A stretch of DNA of 64,000 bases from Aerococcaceae bacterium zg-1292 (GCA_016126655.1 CP065955.1:2118501-2182500); one strand, 5' to 3'; numbered from the stretch's first letter, positions 1 to 8,948 are shown. Program-made: numbers and translations. The notes: a model not told the origin generated them from the sequence alone.

Positions 1-448
1 ATGCCGTAGCTTCATCCATTAAAATCACTTTCGCTTCCTGATACAATGCCCGTGCAATGGCGACTCGTTGAGATTGACCACCACTCAATTGGTGCGGATA
101 ACGATTCAATAACGTTTCAATCCCCAGTGCTGTCACCAATTCTTGAAACCAGTACGGTTTTTGTCCTTTATTCAGTCGGGCTAATTCAATATTTTGCTTG
201 ACCGTCTTCCAGGGAAATAAACCGTGCTCTTGCATCACCAATGCCACCTCTTTGGCGGACAATGCCGGATCAATTGTGCCGCTATCCACCGGTACTAAAC
301 CAGCAAGCGCATGTAATAAGGTCGTCTTGCCTGCACCTGAAACACCGACAATCGCCGTTATCTGTTTATCAGCAAATTCAACGGACAGATTCTCTAACAG
401 CATCTGCCCGTCACGTTGAATGGTTAAATCGTTAATCTTAATGTTCAT
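1..448 (-). CDS. ABC importer ATP-binding protein (SsuB/TauB/ThiZ-like), C-terminus cut by window edge
   Basis: The reading frame starts with ATG at 448 and runs off the left edge, so about 149 N-terminal residues are visible. The Walker A motif GVSGAGKTT is near residue 34. A Q-loop (VMQEHGLFPWKTV) and the ABC signature LSGGQSQRVAIARAL follow, and a Walker B (VILMDEATA) is at the cut. The FPWxxV segment after the Q-loop is typical of the nitrate/sulfonate/taurine and hydroxymethylpyrimidine importer ATPases. Its start overlaps the end of the upstream substrate-binding protein gene by 11 bp, so the two are translationally coupled parts of one importer. It would power uptake from the cytoplasmic face of the membrane. 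The permease is presumably outside the window. The substrate cannot be told from sequence alone. Confidence 0.9.
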   Translation of the reverse strand, partial: MNIKINDLTIQRDGQMLLENLSVEFADKQITAIVGVSGAGKTTLLHALAGLVPVDSGTIDPALSAKEVALVMQEHGLFPWKTVKQNIELARLNKGQKPYWFQELVTALGIETLLNRYPHQLSGGQSQRVAIARALYQEAKVILMDEATA

Positions 449-1340
449 AGACAACATCCTTATATGCTCGGTCAAAGGTTTGATTGAATTCTTTACTTAA
501 CCATGCTTGTAGATGTTGAATGTAAGCTTCTGTTGGCAATGCCGATGGTTCAAACGTTGGAAAATCAATGTGTTTAAGCAATGCTTCTGGCAACTCAAAT
601 TTTGAGACTAATAATTTCTTGGCTGCTTCAACATTCTCTGCATCTTGTAAGTCATCAATGGCACGATTGTAGCCTTTCAAAAAGGCTTTGACAGCCGCAT
701 CATTGTCTTCTAAATACGCTTGTTTAAAAATAATGGCATTCGGATTTTCATCAAAGGTTAAGCGCTCTTTCTTCAAACCTTGTAGCGCAGCAGTTGACGC
801 GATAGGTTCTGGTAAAATCGCCATATCAATTTCTTTTTGTTGCAGCATTTGCATACGCACAGGAATTTCCGGAATAAATTCTTCACGGAAGCCACCTGGA
901 TGCGATTTAAAATGGGTCGTCGTTAAATAATGAATCACTGAATTAAGTAAGGAACCAACGACTACTTCTTTGCCTTCTTCCATCTTATAGTCTTTGGCTG
1001 ATACTAACTGAAAATTATCATTGGTCGTCGTAATAATCTTACCGAATGCCGCATCTTGTTGCGCTAAATTTAAAAACTCGTTCATGCCCTCAACATCGGC
1101 ATCAATATTTCCCGTTTGCATTGCGGTAATACGGTTTAATCCATTGGTAAACGGCACAATTTCAACCGCTAGCCCCGCTTCTTTAAAATAACCTTTTTCT
1201 GCCGCCCACAAGACTGGCACCGAATCGGTCGCCGGCATCGCACCAAAACGCAATGTCTTCGCAGCTTGTGCTGATACTGTCACCAAACTACTTGCCGCCA
1301 ATAATAAGGCACTCATACTTGAAATCATCCATTTTTTCAT
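438..1340 (-). CDS. ABC transporter substrate-binding protein, NMT1/SsuA-like
   Basis: This 300-aa exported binding protein has the NMT1/THI5-like layout: LRFGAMPATDSVPVLWAAEKGYF near the mature N-terminus, then the motif ITAMQTGNIDA. I chose the ATG at 1340 because AAGGAG lies 9 nt upstream and a signal peptide follows (MKK, a hydrophobic stretch, then VSAQA). Longer starts would add a non-signal leader. The signal has no lipobox cysteine, which is odd because binding proteins of Gram-positive importers are usually lipoproteins. As written, the protein would be released or held some other way. Its last codons overlap the ATPase gene, so it is the first visible gene of the importer operon. 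Likely ligands are a sulfonate, nitrate-like anion or pyrimidine precursor, and the sequence does not decide. Confidence 0.85.
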   Translation of the reverse strand: MKKWMISSMSALLLAASSLVTVSAQAAKTLRFGAMPATDSVPVLWAAEKGYFKEAGLAVEIVPFTNGLNRITAMQTGNIDADVEGMNEFLNLAQQDAAFGKIITTTNDNFQLVSAKDYKMEEGKEVVVGSLLNSVIHYLTTTHFKSHPGGFREEFIPEIPVRMQMLQQKEIDMAILPEPIASTAALQGLKKERLTFDENPNAIIFKQAYLEDNDAAVKAFLKGYNRAIDDLQDAENVEAAKKLLVSKFELPEALLKHIDFPTFEPSALPTEAYIQHLQAWLSKEFNQTFDRAYKDVVYEH

Positions 1341-1383
1341 CAAAAAATCTCGCTCCTTGTGTAATATATTACAATTCGTTTCC

Positions 1384-1412
1384 ATTTTATCACCGATAAC
1401 AGTACAACTCAA
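1384..1412 (-). promoter_or_regulatory. Promoter of the substrate-binding protein gene
   Basis: On the minus strand, TTGAGT (1407-1412) and TAAAAT (1384-1389) are separated by 17 bp. A perfect 14-bp palindrome, TGTAATATATTACA, lies between this promoter and the ribosome site at 1360-1373 and could be an operator. Confidence 0.55.
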
Positions 1413-1458
1413 TGAAAATATTATTTTGCGCGGTACATTTAATCCACTGCATAACGAA

Positions 1459-1501
1459 GTAGTCCTAGTAGCAGAAAACTATTTCTCACTACTAAGACTA
1501 C
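1459..1501 (-). terminator. Inverted repeat just after the big ABC permease gene
   Basis: A stem of 13 bp with one mismatch (GTAGTC/GACTAC plus TAGTAG/CTACTA) encloses a 17-nt loop, immediately downstream of the minus-strand permease. There is no clear T-run, so it may be a weak or factor-assisted terminator. Confidence 0.4.
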
Positions 1502-1506
1502 GTCCA

Positions 1507-4500
1507 TTATTCAACAGCTTTGAGTGCTTCAACCATATTGATTGCCTTCAATTTTTGATGCATGACCAGCATCACTACGGAAGCGAAAATAAAGGTAATC
1601 ACTGCCGAAATCAGATAACTCTGCCAACTTACTTCTGGATAGAATAATAAGTTTGGCATCTGAATTGTTTTTAAAATATACTGATTCAAAAATGTACCCG
1701 ATGCTAATCCAAGAAGTGATCCTAGTAAGGTTAAGATGAGAATTTCATCATAGATATACAAACTCACCTCACGACTGTAAAAGCCTAACACTTTAATCGT
1801 CGACAACTCGCGAATCCGCTCGGAAATATTAATATTGGTCAAATTATATAGCACCACAAACGCTAATGCGGCAGCTGATAAAATTAACACCAGGGTGATA
1901 ACACCCAGACTACCCATGGTGGCATCGACATTTTCTGCGGCTACACCTAAGTTTAGGATGGTCAGCACCCGTTTGTCCTCATTCCAGTCTTGTTCAAACG
2001 CTTGTGTCTGTTCATGGGTCAATCCTTTTACGAGCACAGCATTGACCGTTGCTTCATGCGCAAAATATTGTCGATAGACCGCTGGAGACATATAGACATA
2101 ATGTCCAATATAATTTTCCGTAATCTTCGCAATCGGCAGTTGGACTGTCTCGCCGTCCTTGACTAATGTCAGCTTATCACCTTGCTTTACACCAACATAT
2201 TCTGCTAGACGCTCAGAAATGACCACACCGCTATTATCGAGCGCTAACGTCTTATCTGCTTGATGCCGTTCACGCAATTGAATAAAACCACTCAGCTCTG
2301 CGATTGGCACCATCACCGAAACATTTTGCACTGCCTTGTCACTACTCGTTTGCCATTGCTCATTATGTACGGTTAATAGATGCTGGTCACCATATTGTTC
2401 TTTCAGTAGTGAAACCACCTGTGCCACTTCATCCGCTGTATTATTGTCATCCAGATACATTAACGAATTATAGGTATGCAGTTGCTTGAACTGTACCGCC
2501 ACTAAATCTTCAATCGTATCACTAATGCCAAACCCCGTGACAATCAGCATCGTACAGCCAGCCACACCGATTAAGGTCATCAAATTACGTCCTTTGTAGC
2601 GCAATAAGTTGCGAATAGTCATTTTTCTATTAAAGCTTAAATGCCGCCAAATCAATGGGATGCGCTCTAATAAAATTTTCTTGCCGGCTTTGGGCGCTTC
2701 CGGTTGTAATAAATGTGCTGGCTGTTGCCGTAATAATTGAATCGGTGTCCAAATCGCTGGAATGAGTGCACAGGCTAGCGCAATGAGTGCCACACTGATA
2801 TTTAACGGCCACGAACGCACAATGGTTGGTTCATCAAAATGGAATAAATTATTATACGCATTCATAATCACTGGCGGAAAAATACGGTAACCCAGTTCAA
2901 TACCAACTACAATACCAATGGAGGTTGCTAAAAGCGCATATAAGACAAACTTGCTGAGAATGATTGCATTAGGATAGCCCATCTGCTTCATTGTCCCCAT
3001 ATAATTGCGTTGTTCGCTGACCATACGCTTAATCGTTGTAAAGGTCACCAGCGCCGCTATCGCAAAGAAAAATAGTGGGAACACTTGGCTAATTTGCTTA
3101 ATTTGCTGCGCATTATCATAGAGACTTTCGTACGAGTCAAAGCTATCACGTAAATTCGAATAATACTTTGGTCGCTCAAGCGTGTCAATCTTCTCTTTCG
3201 CTTCGTCCAATTGCTTTTGCGCTTTCTGTAAATCTTGTAGGGCAGCTTTTTTCTCTGCTTCAAAGGCCTTACGATTATCTTGATACTCTTTTTCGCCATC
3301 GGCTAATTGACGCTTGGCATCATCCGCTTCACGACGACCTTGTTCTAATGATTCTTCAGCACTTGTTAACTCCGAACGTCCAGATTGCAGTTGACTTTCT
3401 GCTGCCGTCAATGTTGCTCTCGAGGCAAACAATTGTTGCCAACCGCCATCCAATTGCGCCCGAGCAGCTTCTAATTGAGCGGTTGCCGCTTCGAGTTTTG
3501 CTTGGGCGGCAGCTTTTTCTTCTGCTAATGCTTGCTCACCGGCAGTTAATTGCGCGAGCCCCTCCTCGTACGCCGCTACACCCGCATCATACTCAGCTTG
3601 ACCCGTCGCTAGTTGCTGCCGGCTGTCTGCTAATTGGTCTTTGGCACTCGCTAATGCTTGAATCGCATGGTCTAATTCAGTAATTTGTTGTGCCAAAGTC
3701 TCTGCTTGGTCTTGACGTGCTGTGATTTGTGCCTCTGTTTCCGGACTGAGTAGTTGCTGCAACTGTTCCTGCTGCGCCGATAACTCGGCTTGTTGGTTGG
3801 ACAATCCGTCATAGGCATCTTTTAACCCTTGCAGTTTTGCCTGTTGTTGTTGAAACGATTCTAGCTGCGTATTAACGTTATTATACGCTGTTTCTGCTTC
3901 CTCAACTGCTTGTGTTGCAACTTCTACTGCTGATTGTGCTTGCTTAATTGCCGCTTCATGTTCTTCGCGTTCTGCTTCCGGAACGGTTGTGCTGTTTAAC
4001 GCATCATACTGCTGTTTGGCACTCGCTAGTTGGCTCTGCGCCGTCTCTAGCGCTGCTGCCAATTGTTGCGCTTTTGTTTGCAGTCTTGATACTTCTGCTT
4101 CTAGCGCTTTATTATTAGCTTCTGCCGCTTCGATTTGCGTTTGTAATGGCGCCATCTTTTCTGCAATAGTTGCTAAGGCTTGTTGCACCTGCGTTAATTG
4201 TTCCGGTGCTTGTTGGCGTTGCGCTGCTAATTGCTCTAATCCTTGTTGCAACGCTTTTTGTTGTTCTTTCAAATAAATCCGTGTTAATGCTGGCGTCGAC
4301 GATAAGGCTGACAACACCTGTTCTTTAAGCGTCACATCGAGTTCGTCTGCTTCGGCTTGTTGTTTCAACTTCTCTAAATGTTGTTCTAAATCCGGTATCG
4401 CTGCTTTTAACTTCGATACTAACGCTTGTTGTGACGCAGCCAGTGTGGATTCTCCCGAGACAATTTCTTGCAAACCATTTTCTAAAGTTGTCTTCGTCTC

Positions 4501-5664
4501 ATTCAAACGCTGCTCAGCTTGTTCTAATTCAGTGCGATTCTTGGCGATTGTTGCTTCTGCCTCAGCCGTTTTTTCCTCAAATGCCGCTTCACCTGACTGA
4601 TGGGCTGCTAAACCATTTTCATATTCCTGTTCCTTTTCAGACAACACATCGGATTGCGCTTGCCACTGTGAGAGACCTTGTTGATACGCTTGTTCTGATT
4701 GGCGCAAAGTTTGTTGTCCGGCAGCTAATGATTGCTCACCATCTGCTAATTTCTGTTGACCGGCTTCATATTCTTGGCGTCCTTCATCCAATTTCTTTTT
4801 AGCATCATCCAATTTTTCTTGTCCATCTGCCAGTTTTCGGTAGCCTTCATCAATTTCTTTTTGACCATCCGCTACTTTATCCATCATTTTTTGTTTCAGG
4901 GCATCAAAACGTACAGTTGCTTGTGGTTTCAACGCTGCTTCGATTGTCGATTGTGTCGCTTCCATCAAGGCATTATAAGCCAGCTCATACGCACGATACG
5001 CACGCGCTTTGTCTTGCCAGAAAAATAATTCAGTAGACACATCTCCTGCCACCGCTGTATTATGTACGACAACAAAACCACTGACATTGCCAACACCACG
5101 TGTCAACCTTGAAAAATAAATCGGTGTATCCACAAAACCGACAACTGTGTACTGTGTTTGCGCTAGATACGGTGCTTGCGTCCCCTCGACGACATCCGCG
5201 TCTGCCGTTGGTGCCGCCGACACTTGTTCCATGGTAACGACGTCGCCTATTTTTATCCCTTTATGTTGATAGCGGATATCCAATGCAATTTCTTGAATGG
5301 ACTCAGGCAGCCGTCCTTCCACCACATAAAAATACCGACGCTTTGCTAAATAAGGGTATACTTTTACCTGTTCACCGACAGGTGACAATGTTGTTTCTAG
5401 CGTTTTTAATGGTTCAACGTCTAAACCAAGCGACTGGATTACTTTAATATCCGACTCATCCAAGCCTAATGTCGATAATACTTGCCCGTCTGGTAATTGA
5501 TACCGTTCAAAATGTCGCCGTGTCGTCTCTAACATCGCCGGACTCGTTGCTTTAATACCAACGAAAAAGGCTACTCCCAATAACATAATGAGTAAAATCG
5601 AAAGAAATCGTGGCCATGATTTTTTGATTTCACGCAAATTATCGCGCCATACAGTTCGATTCAT
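1507..5664 (-). CDS. Large FtsX-family ABC transporter permease with a long coiled-coil extracellular domain
   Basis: This membrane protein of about 1385 aa has a first transmembrane helix near residues 15-40. A roughly 750-residue extracytoplasmic region follows, mostly Gln/Ala/Glu/Leu-rich heptads with repeated GxxxLxxG-like units (DGQEKLDDA, AGQQKLADG). After that come two FtsX-type membrane blocks, each with several helices (around residues 890-1010 and 1280-1385). Permeases of this type are MacB/FtsX-like mechanotransmitters. Such exporters act in peptide or lipid export or envelope signalling rather than small-molecule import. The ATG at 5664 is preferred because AGGTGAGG is 3-5 nt upstream. 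A GTG at 5673 is the alternative. It directly follows its ATPase gene, with at most 9 bp between them. The length is unusual for the family, which is commonly 650-1100 aa. Confidence 0.85.
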   Translation of the reverse strand: MNRTVWRDNLREIKKSWPRFLSILLIMLLGVAFFVGIKATSPAMLETTRRHFERYQLPDGQVLSTLGLDESDIKVIQSLGLDVEPLKTLETTLSPVGEQVKVYPYLAKRRYFYVVEGRLPESIQEIALDIRYQHKGIKIGDVVTMEQVSAAPTADADVVEGTQAPYLAQTQYTVVGFVDTPIYFSRLTRGVGNVSGFVVVHNTAVAGDVSTELFFWQDKARAYRAYELAYNALMEATQSTIEAALKPQATVRFDALKQKMMDKVADGQKEIDEGYRKLADGQEKLDDAKKKLDEGRQEYEAGQQKLADGEQSLAAGQQTLRQSEQAYQQGLSQWQAQSDVLSEKEQEYENGLAAHQSGEAAFEEKTAEAEATIAKNRTELEQAEQRLNETKTTLENGLQEIVSGESTLAASQQALVSKLKAAIPDLEQHLEKLKQQAEADELDVTLKEQVLSALSSTPALTRIYLKEQQKALQQGLEQLAAQRQQAPEQLTQVQQALATIAEKMAPLQTQIEAAEANNKALEAEVSRLQTKAQQLAAALETAQSQLASAKQQYDALNSTTVPEAEREEHEAAIKQAQSAVEVATQAVEEAETAYNNVNTQLESFQQQQAKLQGLKDAYDGLSNQQAELSAQQEQLQQLLSPETEAQITARQDQAETLAQQITELDHAIQALASAKDQLADSRQQLATGQAEYDAGVAAYEEGLAQLTAGEQALAEEKAAAQAKLEAATAQLEAARAQLDGGWQQLFASRATLTAAESQLQSGRSELTSAEESLEQGRREADDAKRQLADGEKEYQDNRKAFEAEKKAALQDLQKAQKQLDEAKEKIDTLERPKYYSNLRDSFDSYESLYDNAQQIKQISQVFPLFFFAIAALVTFTTIKRMVSEQRNYMGTMKQMGYPNAIILSKFVLYALLATSIGIVVGIELGYRIFPPVIMNAYNNLFHFDEPTIVRSWPLNISVALIALACALIPAIWTPIQLLRQQPAHLLQPEAPKAGKKILLERIPLIWRHLSFNRKMTIRNLLRYKGRNLMTLIGVAGCTMLIVTGFGISDTIEDLVAVQFKQLHTYNSLMYLDDNNTADEVAQVVSLLKEQYGDQHLLTVHNEQWQTSSDKAVQNVSVMVPIAELSGFIQLRERHQADKTLALDNSGVVISERLAEYVGVKQGDKLTLVKDGETVQLPIAKITENYIGHYVYMSPAVYRQYFAHEATVNAVLVKGLTHEQTQAFEQDWNEDKRVLTILNLGVAAENVDATMGSLGVITLVLILSAAALAFVVLYNLTNINISERIRELSTIKVLGFYSREVSLYIYDEILILTLLGSLLGLASGTFLNQYILKTIQMPNLLFYPEVSWQSYLISAVITFIFASVVMLVMHQKLKAINMVEALKAVE

Positions 5665-5673
5665 ATCCCTCAC

Positions 5674-6375
5674 CTACCAAGAAATTTCTGCTACTGCTTT
5701 GGGTGTTGCATTTAAACGTTCTGATTTTACTTTACCATTGCGAATCTCAATAATGCGATCTGCCATTTGCGCAATCGTACTATTATGCGTAATAACAATC
5801 ACTGTTGTGTCAGAATGCCGCGCGGTATCTTGTAGCAACTGCAAAATTTGTTTACCTGTCTCATAATCCAATGCCCCCGTCGGCTCATCACATAATAATA
5901 ATTTAGGAGAACCCGCAATAGCACGCGCTATGGAAACACGTTGTTGTTCGCCACCAGATAATTGTGCCGGAAAATTATCTAAGCGATGACTCAACCCACA
6001 ATGAGCTAAGACATCTTCTGCTATTAAATCACTTTTAGCAATTTGAATCATTAGTTCGACATTTTCTTTCGCTGTTAAATTCGGTACCAAATTATAATTT
6101 TGAAAGACAAATCCTACCGCATTTCGTCGAAATGTCGTCAATTGTTTTTGCGTGTAATGAGCAATGTTTTCGCCATCAATCGACACCACACCACTGGTGG
6201 CCTTATCCATACCACCTAGAATATTTAATGTCGTCGATTTACCCGCACCTGATGGACCGAGGATGACGACAAATTCACCACGTTCAATCGAAAAATTAAT
6301 CCCGTCATTTGCGCGTGTCACCACTTCACCTGTGCGATATTCTTTTACAACATCTTTAAACTCAATATAACTCAT
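5674..6375 (-). CDS. ABC transporter ATP-binding protein (MacB/LolD type) for the FtsX permease
   Basis: A 233-aa ATPase with Walker [15 protein letters not shown] (residues 40-53), a Q-loop ([19 protein letters not shown]), the signature [15 protein letters not shown] and Walker [13 protein letters not shown], followed by the H-loop VIVITHN. The GALD box and overall length match the MacB/LolD/FtsE branch, which always works with FtsX-type permeases. The stop codon TAG sits directly before the permease start region, so the two genes form a two-gene operon with the ATPase first. It binds the cytoplasmic face of that permease and hydrolyses ATP to drive export or conformational work. Confidence 0.93.
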   Translation of the reverse strand: MSYIEFKDVVKEYRTGEVVTRANDGINFSIERGEFVVILGPSGAGKSTTLNILGGMDKATSGVVSIDGENIAHYTQKQLTTFRRNAVGFVFQNYNLVPNLTAKENVELMIQIAKSDLIAEDVLAHCGLSHRLDNFPAQLSGGEQQRVSIARAIAGSPKLLLCDEPTGALDYETGKQILQLLQDTARHSDTTVIVITHNSTIAQMADRIIEIRNGKVKSERLNATPKAVAEISW

Positions 6376-6386
6376 CCAAACACCTT

Positions 6387-7580
6387 CTAACTTACACGGT
6401 AATAAATTAATACTTTCAGATATTGACTCGCCTCATCGGCAGACGTTGGAAAATCACTCGGCATGGTCGCCACTTGAATTAATTGGAAGTCACCATCATG
6501 CCCGTGAATAACATCGTTCATATCCTGAATCAAGCGTTGCTTTTCATAGCCACTATGGTTGGTACTAATCACACAAAAACCATTGACAGCCGTCAAATCA
6601 AATAAATCTTGCGCCAATTGTTGGTAATCACGTTCCACACTAAATTGATAGTGCTTAGTACGTGCAAAACTTGGTGGATCACACACTACCCAATCAAATT
6701 GTAATTGATGACGTTTGGCATATTGAATATAGTCAAACACATCCATCACCCGAATCTCGTGAGCATCACTCGGCGCTTCAATCTCATTGAGTGCAAATTG
6801 CTCTTGCGTCTTTTCCAAACTCCGGTTTGCAACATCGACACTAACTGTCTTAGCCGCACCACCTACAGCAGCTGCTACTGAAAAACCACCGGTATAACTG
6901 AATAAATTCAAGACACTCATATCCTGTGCTTGTTGTTGGATAAAACGACGCACATCTCGTTGATCTAAAAAGAGTCCTGTCATCCATTCTTCCCCCAAAT
7001 GAATGGCATATTGACTATTATTTTCTTTAATCACTATTGGACTCGGCGCCACCTCGCCACTCGTATGTTCAATTGCAACTTCACCATCTGTTAGCGCGAA
7101 GCGTTTTGTCTCATAAATTCCTTTAATCTCCGGTACATAATGCTTCAACACTGTCACAAACCATTCTCGTTCATTATAGACAGCCCGTGTATACCAATTA
7201 ATTTGCACAAAGCCATCGTACCAATCTACGGTCACTCCACCAATACCGTCACCCTCGCCATTAAACAAGCGAAAAGCAGTAGTCGCTTCATCAGCAAAGT
7301 ACGACGCTCGCAACTCAATCGCATCTTCGATGCAATTATCAATAAAATCTTCATTAAAGTAGATTTGTTCGTGCTGTGTAAAGACCCAGGCCAGTCCTTT
7401 ATTTTGTTGACTAACAATCGCCTTAGCAACAAATTGCTTATTGTCATCAACTAACTGTAAAATGGTTCCTTCTTTTTGACCTCTGACGGCATCTTGTAAA
7501 ATAAAATCTTCTGCTCGTAACAGTTTCTCGCCCGCTTCAATGCGTTGGACTGCTCGAGGGGTTAATTTGTGTAATCTCAT
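6387..7580 (-). CDS. rlmI: Class I SAM-dependent 23S rRNA cytosine methyltransferase RlmI-like
   Basis: This 397-aa protein has an N-terminal PUA domain (about residues 1-85) and a middle EEHUD-like domain (QINWYTRAVYNEREW). A Rossmann methyltransferase domain follows, with a motif I region LNLFSYTGGFSVAAAVGGA (around 235) and a catalytic motif CDPPSFART (around 305). RlmI methylates a cytosine C5 in 23S rRNA. Many Firmicute members are annotated only as class I SAM-dependent rRNA methyltransferase, so the exact site is an inference. AAGGAGCC precedes ATG 7580 by 4 nt. The gene is not coupled to the ABC genes: 11 bp separate them, but it has its own promoter at 7637-7665 overlapped by a copper-box-like palindrome. 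Confidence 0.88.
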   Translation of the reverse strand: MRLHKLTPRAVQRIEAGEKLLRAEDFILQDAVRGQKEGTILQLVDDNKQFVAKAIVSQQNKGLAWVFTQHEQIYFNEDFIDNCIEDAIELRASYFADEATTAFRLFNGEGDGIGGVTVDWYDGFVQINWYTRAVYNEREWFVTVLKHYVPEIKGIYETKRFALTDGEVAIEHTSGEVAPSPIVIKENNSQYAIHLGEEWMTGLFLDQRDVRRFIQQQAQDMSVLNLFSYTGGFSVAAAVGGAAKTVSVDVANRSLEKTQEQFALNEIEAPSDAHEIRVMDVFDYIQYAKRHQLQFDWVVCDPPSFARTKHYQFSVERDYQQLAQDLFDLTAVNGFCVISTNHSGYEKQRLIQDMNDVIHGHDGDFQLIQVATMPSDFPTSADEASQYLKVLIYYRVS

Positions 7581-7599
7581 GTATGGCTCCTTATTTGGG

Positions 7600-7611
7600 T
7601 TTGTTCAAACA
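7600..7611. promoter_or_regulatory. TTTGTTCAAACA operator-like site in the rlmI leader
   Basis: This 12-bp imperfect palindrome lies 20 bp upstream of the rlmI start. The same 12 bases recur at 8281-8292 in front of the TetR gene, so it may be a site for that regulator. Confidence 0.35.
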
Positions 7612-7627
7612 TACTTTTCCATTCTTT

Positions 7628-7647
7628 GATGTTACAATCGTAACATC
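7628..7647. promoter_or_regulatory. CopY-box-like palindrome overlapping the rlmI promoter
   Basis: GATGTTAC-AATC-GTAACATC is a perfect 8-bp inverted repeat. Its core TACAATCGTA (7633-7642) fits the CopY operator consensus KACAnnYGTA. A 13-base stretch, GTTACAATCGTAA, matches all but the first base of the first copY operator at 42758. On the minus strand it overlaps the -10 (TACGAT, 7637-7642) of a promoter whose -35 TTGAAA is at 7660-7665 with 17-bp spacing. Confidence 0.55.
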
Positions 7648-7865
7648 TGACAGTATTTTTTTCAATCCCTTTAGCCGCTGCTGTGACAATCTCAACGGTT
7701 TTGAAACAGGGGAAAGTTTAGCTCAACAAAAGGTGATTTGTAAAGTACGCAGTTCAACTTTTTACTATTCACTCATTATGTTGCGGTTGTGCGTTTGGTA
7801 TTGTATGATAAAAGCACAGATAAAGCAAAAGGAGAGGACATCATACAAGGAGGTGCGGCATTTCA

Positions 7866-8032
7866 TGTCATTGGATGTAAACAAAGAAGAGTTAACCATT
7901 TTAGGCATTCCCTTTGATAACTTTTCAGATTTTGATACTGTCTGATATGTTATTGGGTCATCAATGATTGAAAATTATGAACCTACTGTTCAAGACGTGA
8001 TAGATTTAAAAGCATATGTTATCAATAATTAA
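7866..8032 (+). pseudogene. VbhA-like Fic antitoxin relic, broken by an in-frame stop
   Basis: A strong ribosome site (AAGGAGGTG) precedes ATG 7866. The frame codes MSLDVNKEELTILGIPF... for 26 codons, hits TGA at 7943, then continues in the same frame as YVIGSSMIENYEPTVQDVID to a TAA at 8030. Read through the stop, SSMIEN fits the Fic-inhibitory motif [S/T]xxxE[G/N], followed by EPTVQDV and LKAYV as in VbhA-family antitoxins. A Fic-like fragment lies just downstream, as in vbhA-vbhT operons. The single stop suggests recent decay. Re-initiation at ATG 7964 would give a 22-aa peptide lacking the serine of the motif. Confidence 0.5.
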
Positions 8033-8043
8033 ATATTGGTTAA

Positions 8044-8193
8044 AATCAATACAAAGGCTATGAGTACATTGACCGTAACCATCAATACACATATCCAAAT
8101 TCTACAGTTTTAATCAACAAACAAAATATTACAAATGCTGAAGAAGCCTATCGAAATGATCACTTAATCATCACTAAGTTCCCCACTACATAA
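8044..8193 (+). pseudogene. Fic-family toxin fragment (N-terminal part only)
   Basis: An open stretch of 49 codons without an obvious start contains YTYPNSTVLINKQNIT, very like the N-terminal YxYPGTxVLxNKxxI segment of Fic/cell-filamentation proteins, which AMPylate target proteins. The catalytic HPFxxGNGR motif is absent, because the frame stops at 8191 well before it would be reached. It sits 11 bp after the antitoxin relic. The sequence from 8194 to 8280 shows no continuation, so the toxin body has been deleted. Confidence 0.55.
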
Positions 8194-8280
8194 TGACAAA
8201 CTACTTTTAGCGTAACCATTAAAAATGACTCTGTTTTACAGGGTCTCTTTCTTTAATTTAAACCTGTCAAATCCGACACA

Positions 8281-8294
8281 TTTGTTCAAACAAA
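8281..8294. promoter_or_regulatory. Inverted repeat upstream of the TetR gene
   Basis: TTTGTT-CA-AACAAA, 54 bp before the start of the regulator, is a plausible autoregulatory operator. Twelve of its bases recur in the rlmI leader. Confidence 0.4.
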
Positions 8295-8347
8295 AACATC
8301 CCCATCCTACTAAAATATAACAATCACCCGAACAGGAGGCTCTCACC

Positions 8348-8902
8348 ATGTCCAATAACCTGGAACTTAATCAACTGACTAAACAATCACTAAAGACTGC
8401 CCTCATCCAGCTACTCAAGGATAATGAAGTCGAACAAATTAGCGTCACTTCACTGACTCACCGCGCCGGTGTCTCACGTATGGCCTATTACCGCAACTAT
8501 CAATCCATCACCCACTTGTATCACGATGTTTACGACGAGTATTTTCAACAATTTTTCCACGAAAATCGCTCACTGCTCGTCCAACGCAATGGATTTAATT
8601 TCTGGAAAAATCTATTTTCATTCTTATACCGACACCAAGATGTCGCCGAAATTCTGTTATCCCCCAAAGAAAACCATCATTTTCTCGCTTATTTAAATGA
8701 AGCTTTTTGCCAACCACTCAACGACTTGCATGACCGCTACTTAATGCGTGGTGTTATCGGTAGTATTTTCAACATACTCGTGCAGTGGGTCAACGATGAA
8801 TTTGTCTACGAACCGGAAATACTTGCCGAACTCTGTCAGCAACTGACACAAAACGTCCCGGCGCCCATCGCTAATTTGGATAAATGGCTGCCAGATAATT
8901 AG
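8348..8902 (+). CDS. TetR/AcrR-family transcriptional regulator
   Basis: This 184-aa protein has an N-terminal helix-turn-helix (about residues 12-58; ISVTSLTHRAGVSRMAYYRNY is the recognition region) and an all-helical ligand/dimer domain of the type seen in DhaS-like and other short Firmicute TetR proteins. ACAGGAGGCTCTCACC gives a good ribosome site for ATG 8348. It stands alone on the plus strand between the Fic relic and the zinc protein gene. It is probably a repressor. Its target is not shown by the sequence, but the TTTGTTCAAACA sites before itself and in the rlmI leader are candidates. The nearby alcohol dehydrogenase could also be a target. Confidence 0.85.
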   Translation: MSNNLELNQLTKQSLKTALIQLLKDNEVEQISVTSLTHRAGVSRMAYYRNYQSITHLYHDVYDEYFQQFFHENRSLLVQRNGFNFWKNLFSFLYRHQDVAEILLSPKENHHFLAYLNEAFCQPLNDLHDRYLMRGVIGSIFNILVQWVNDEFVYEPEILAELCQQLTQNVPAPIANLDKWLPDN

Positions 8903-8948
8903 TGGCGCAATTGTGAATTTTATCATTATCGTATCGATTACATTTTAC

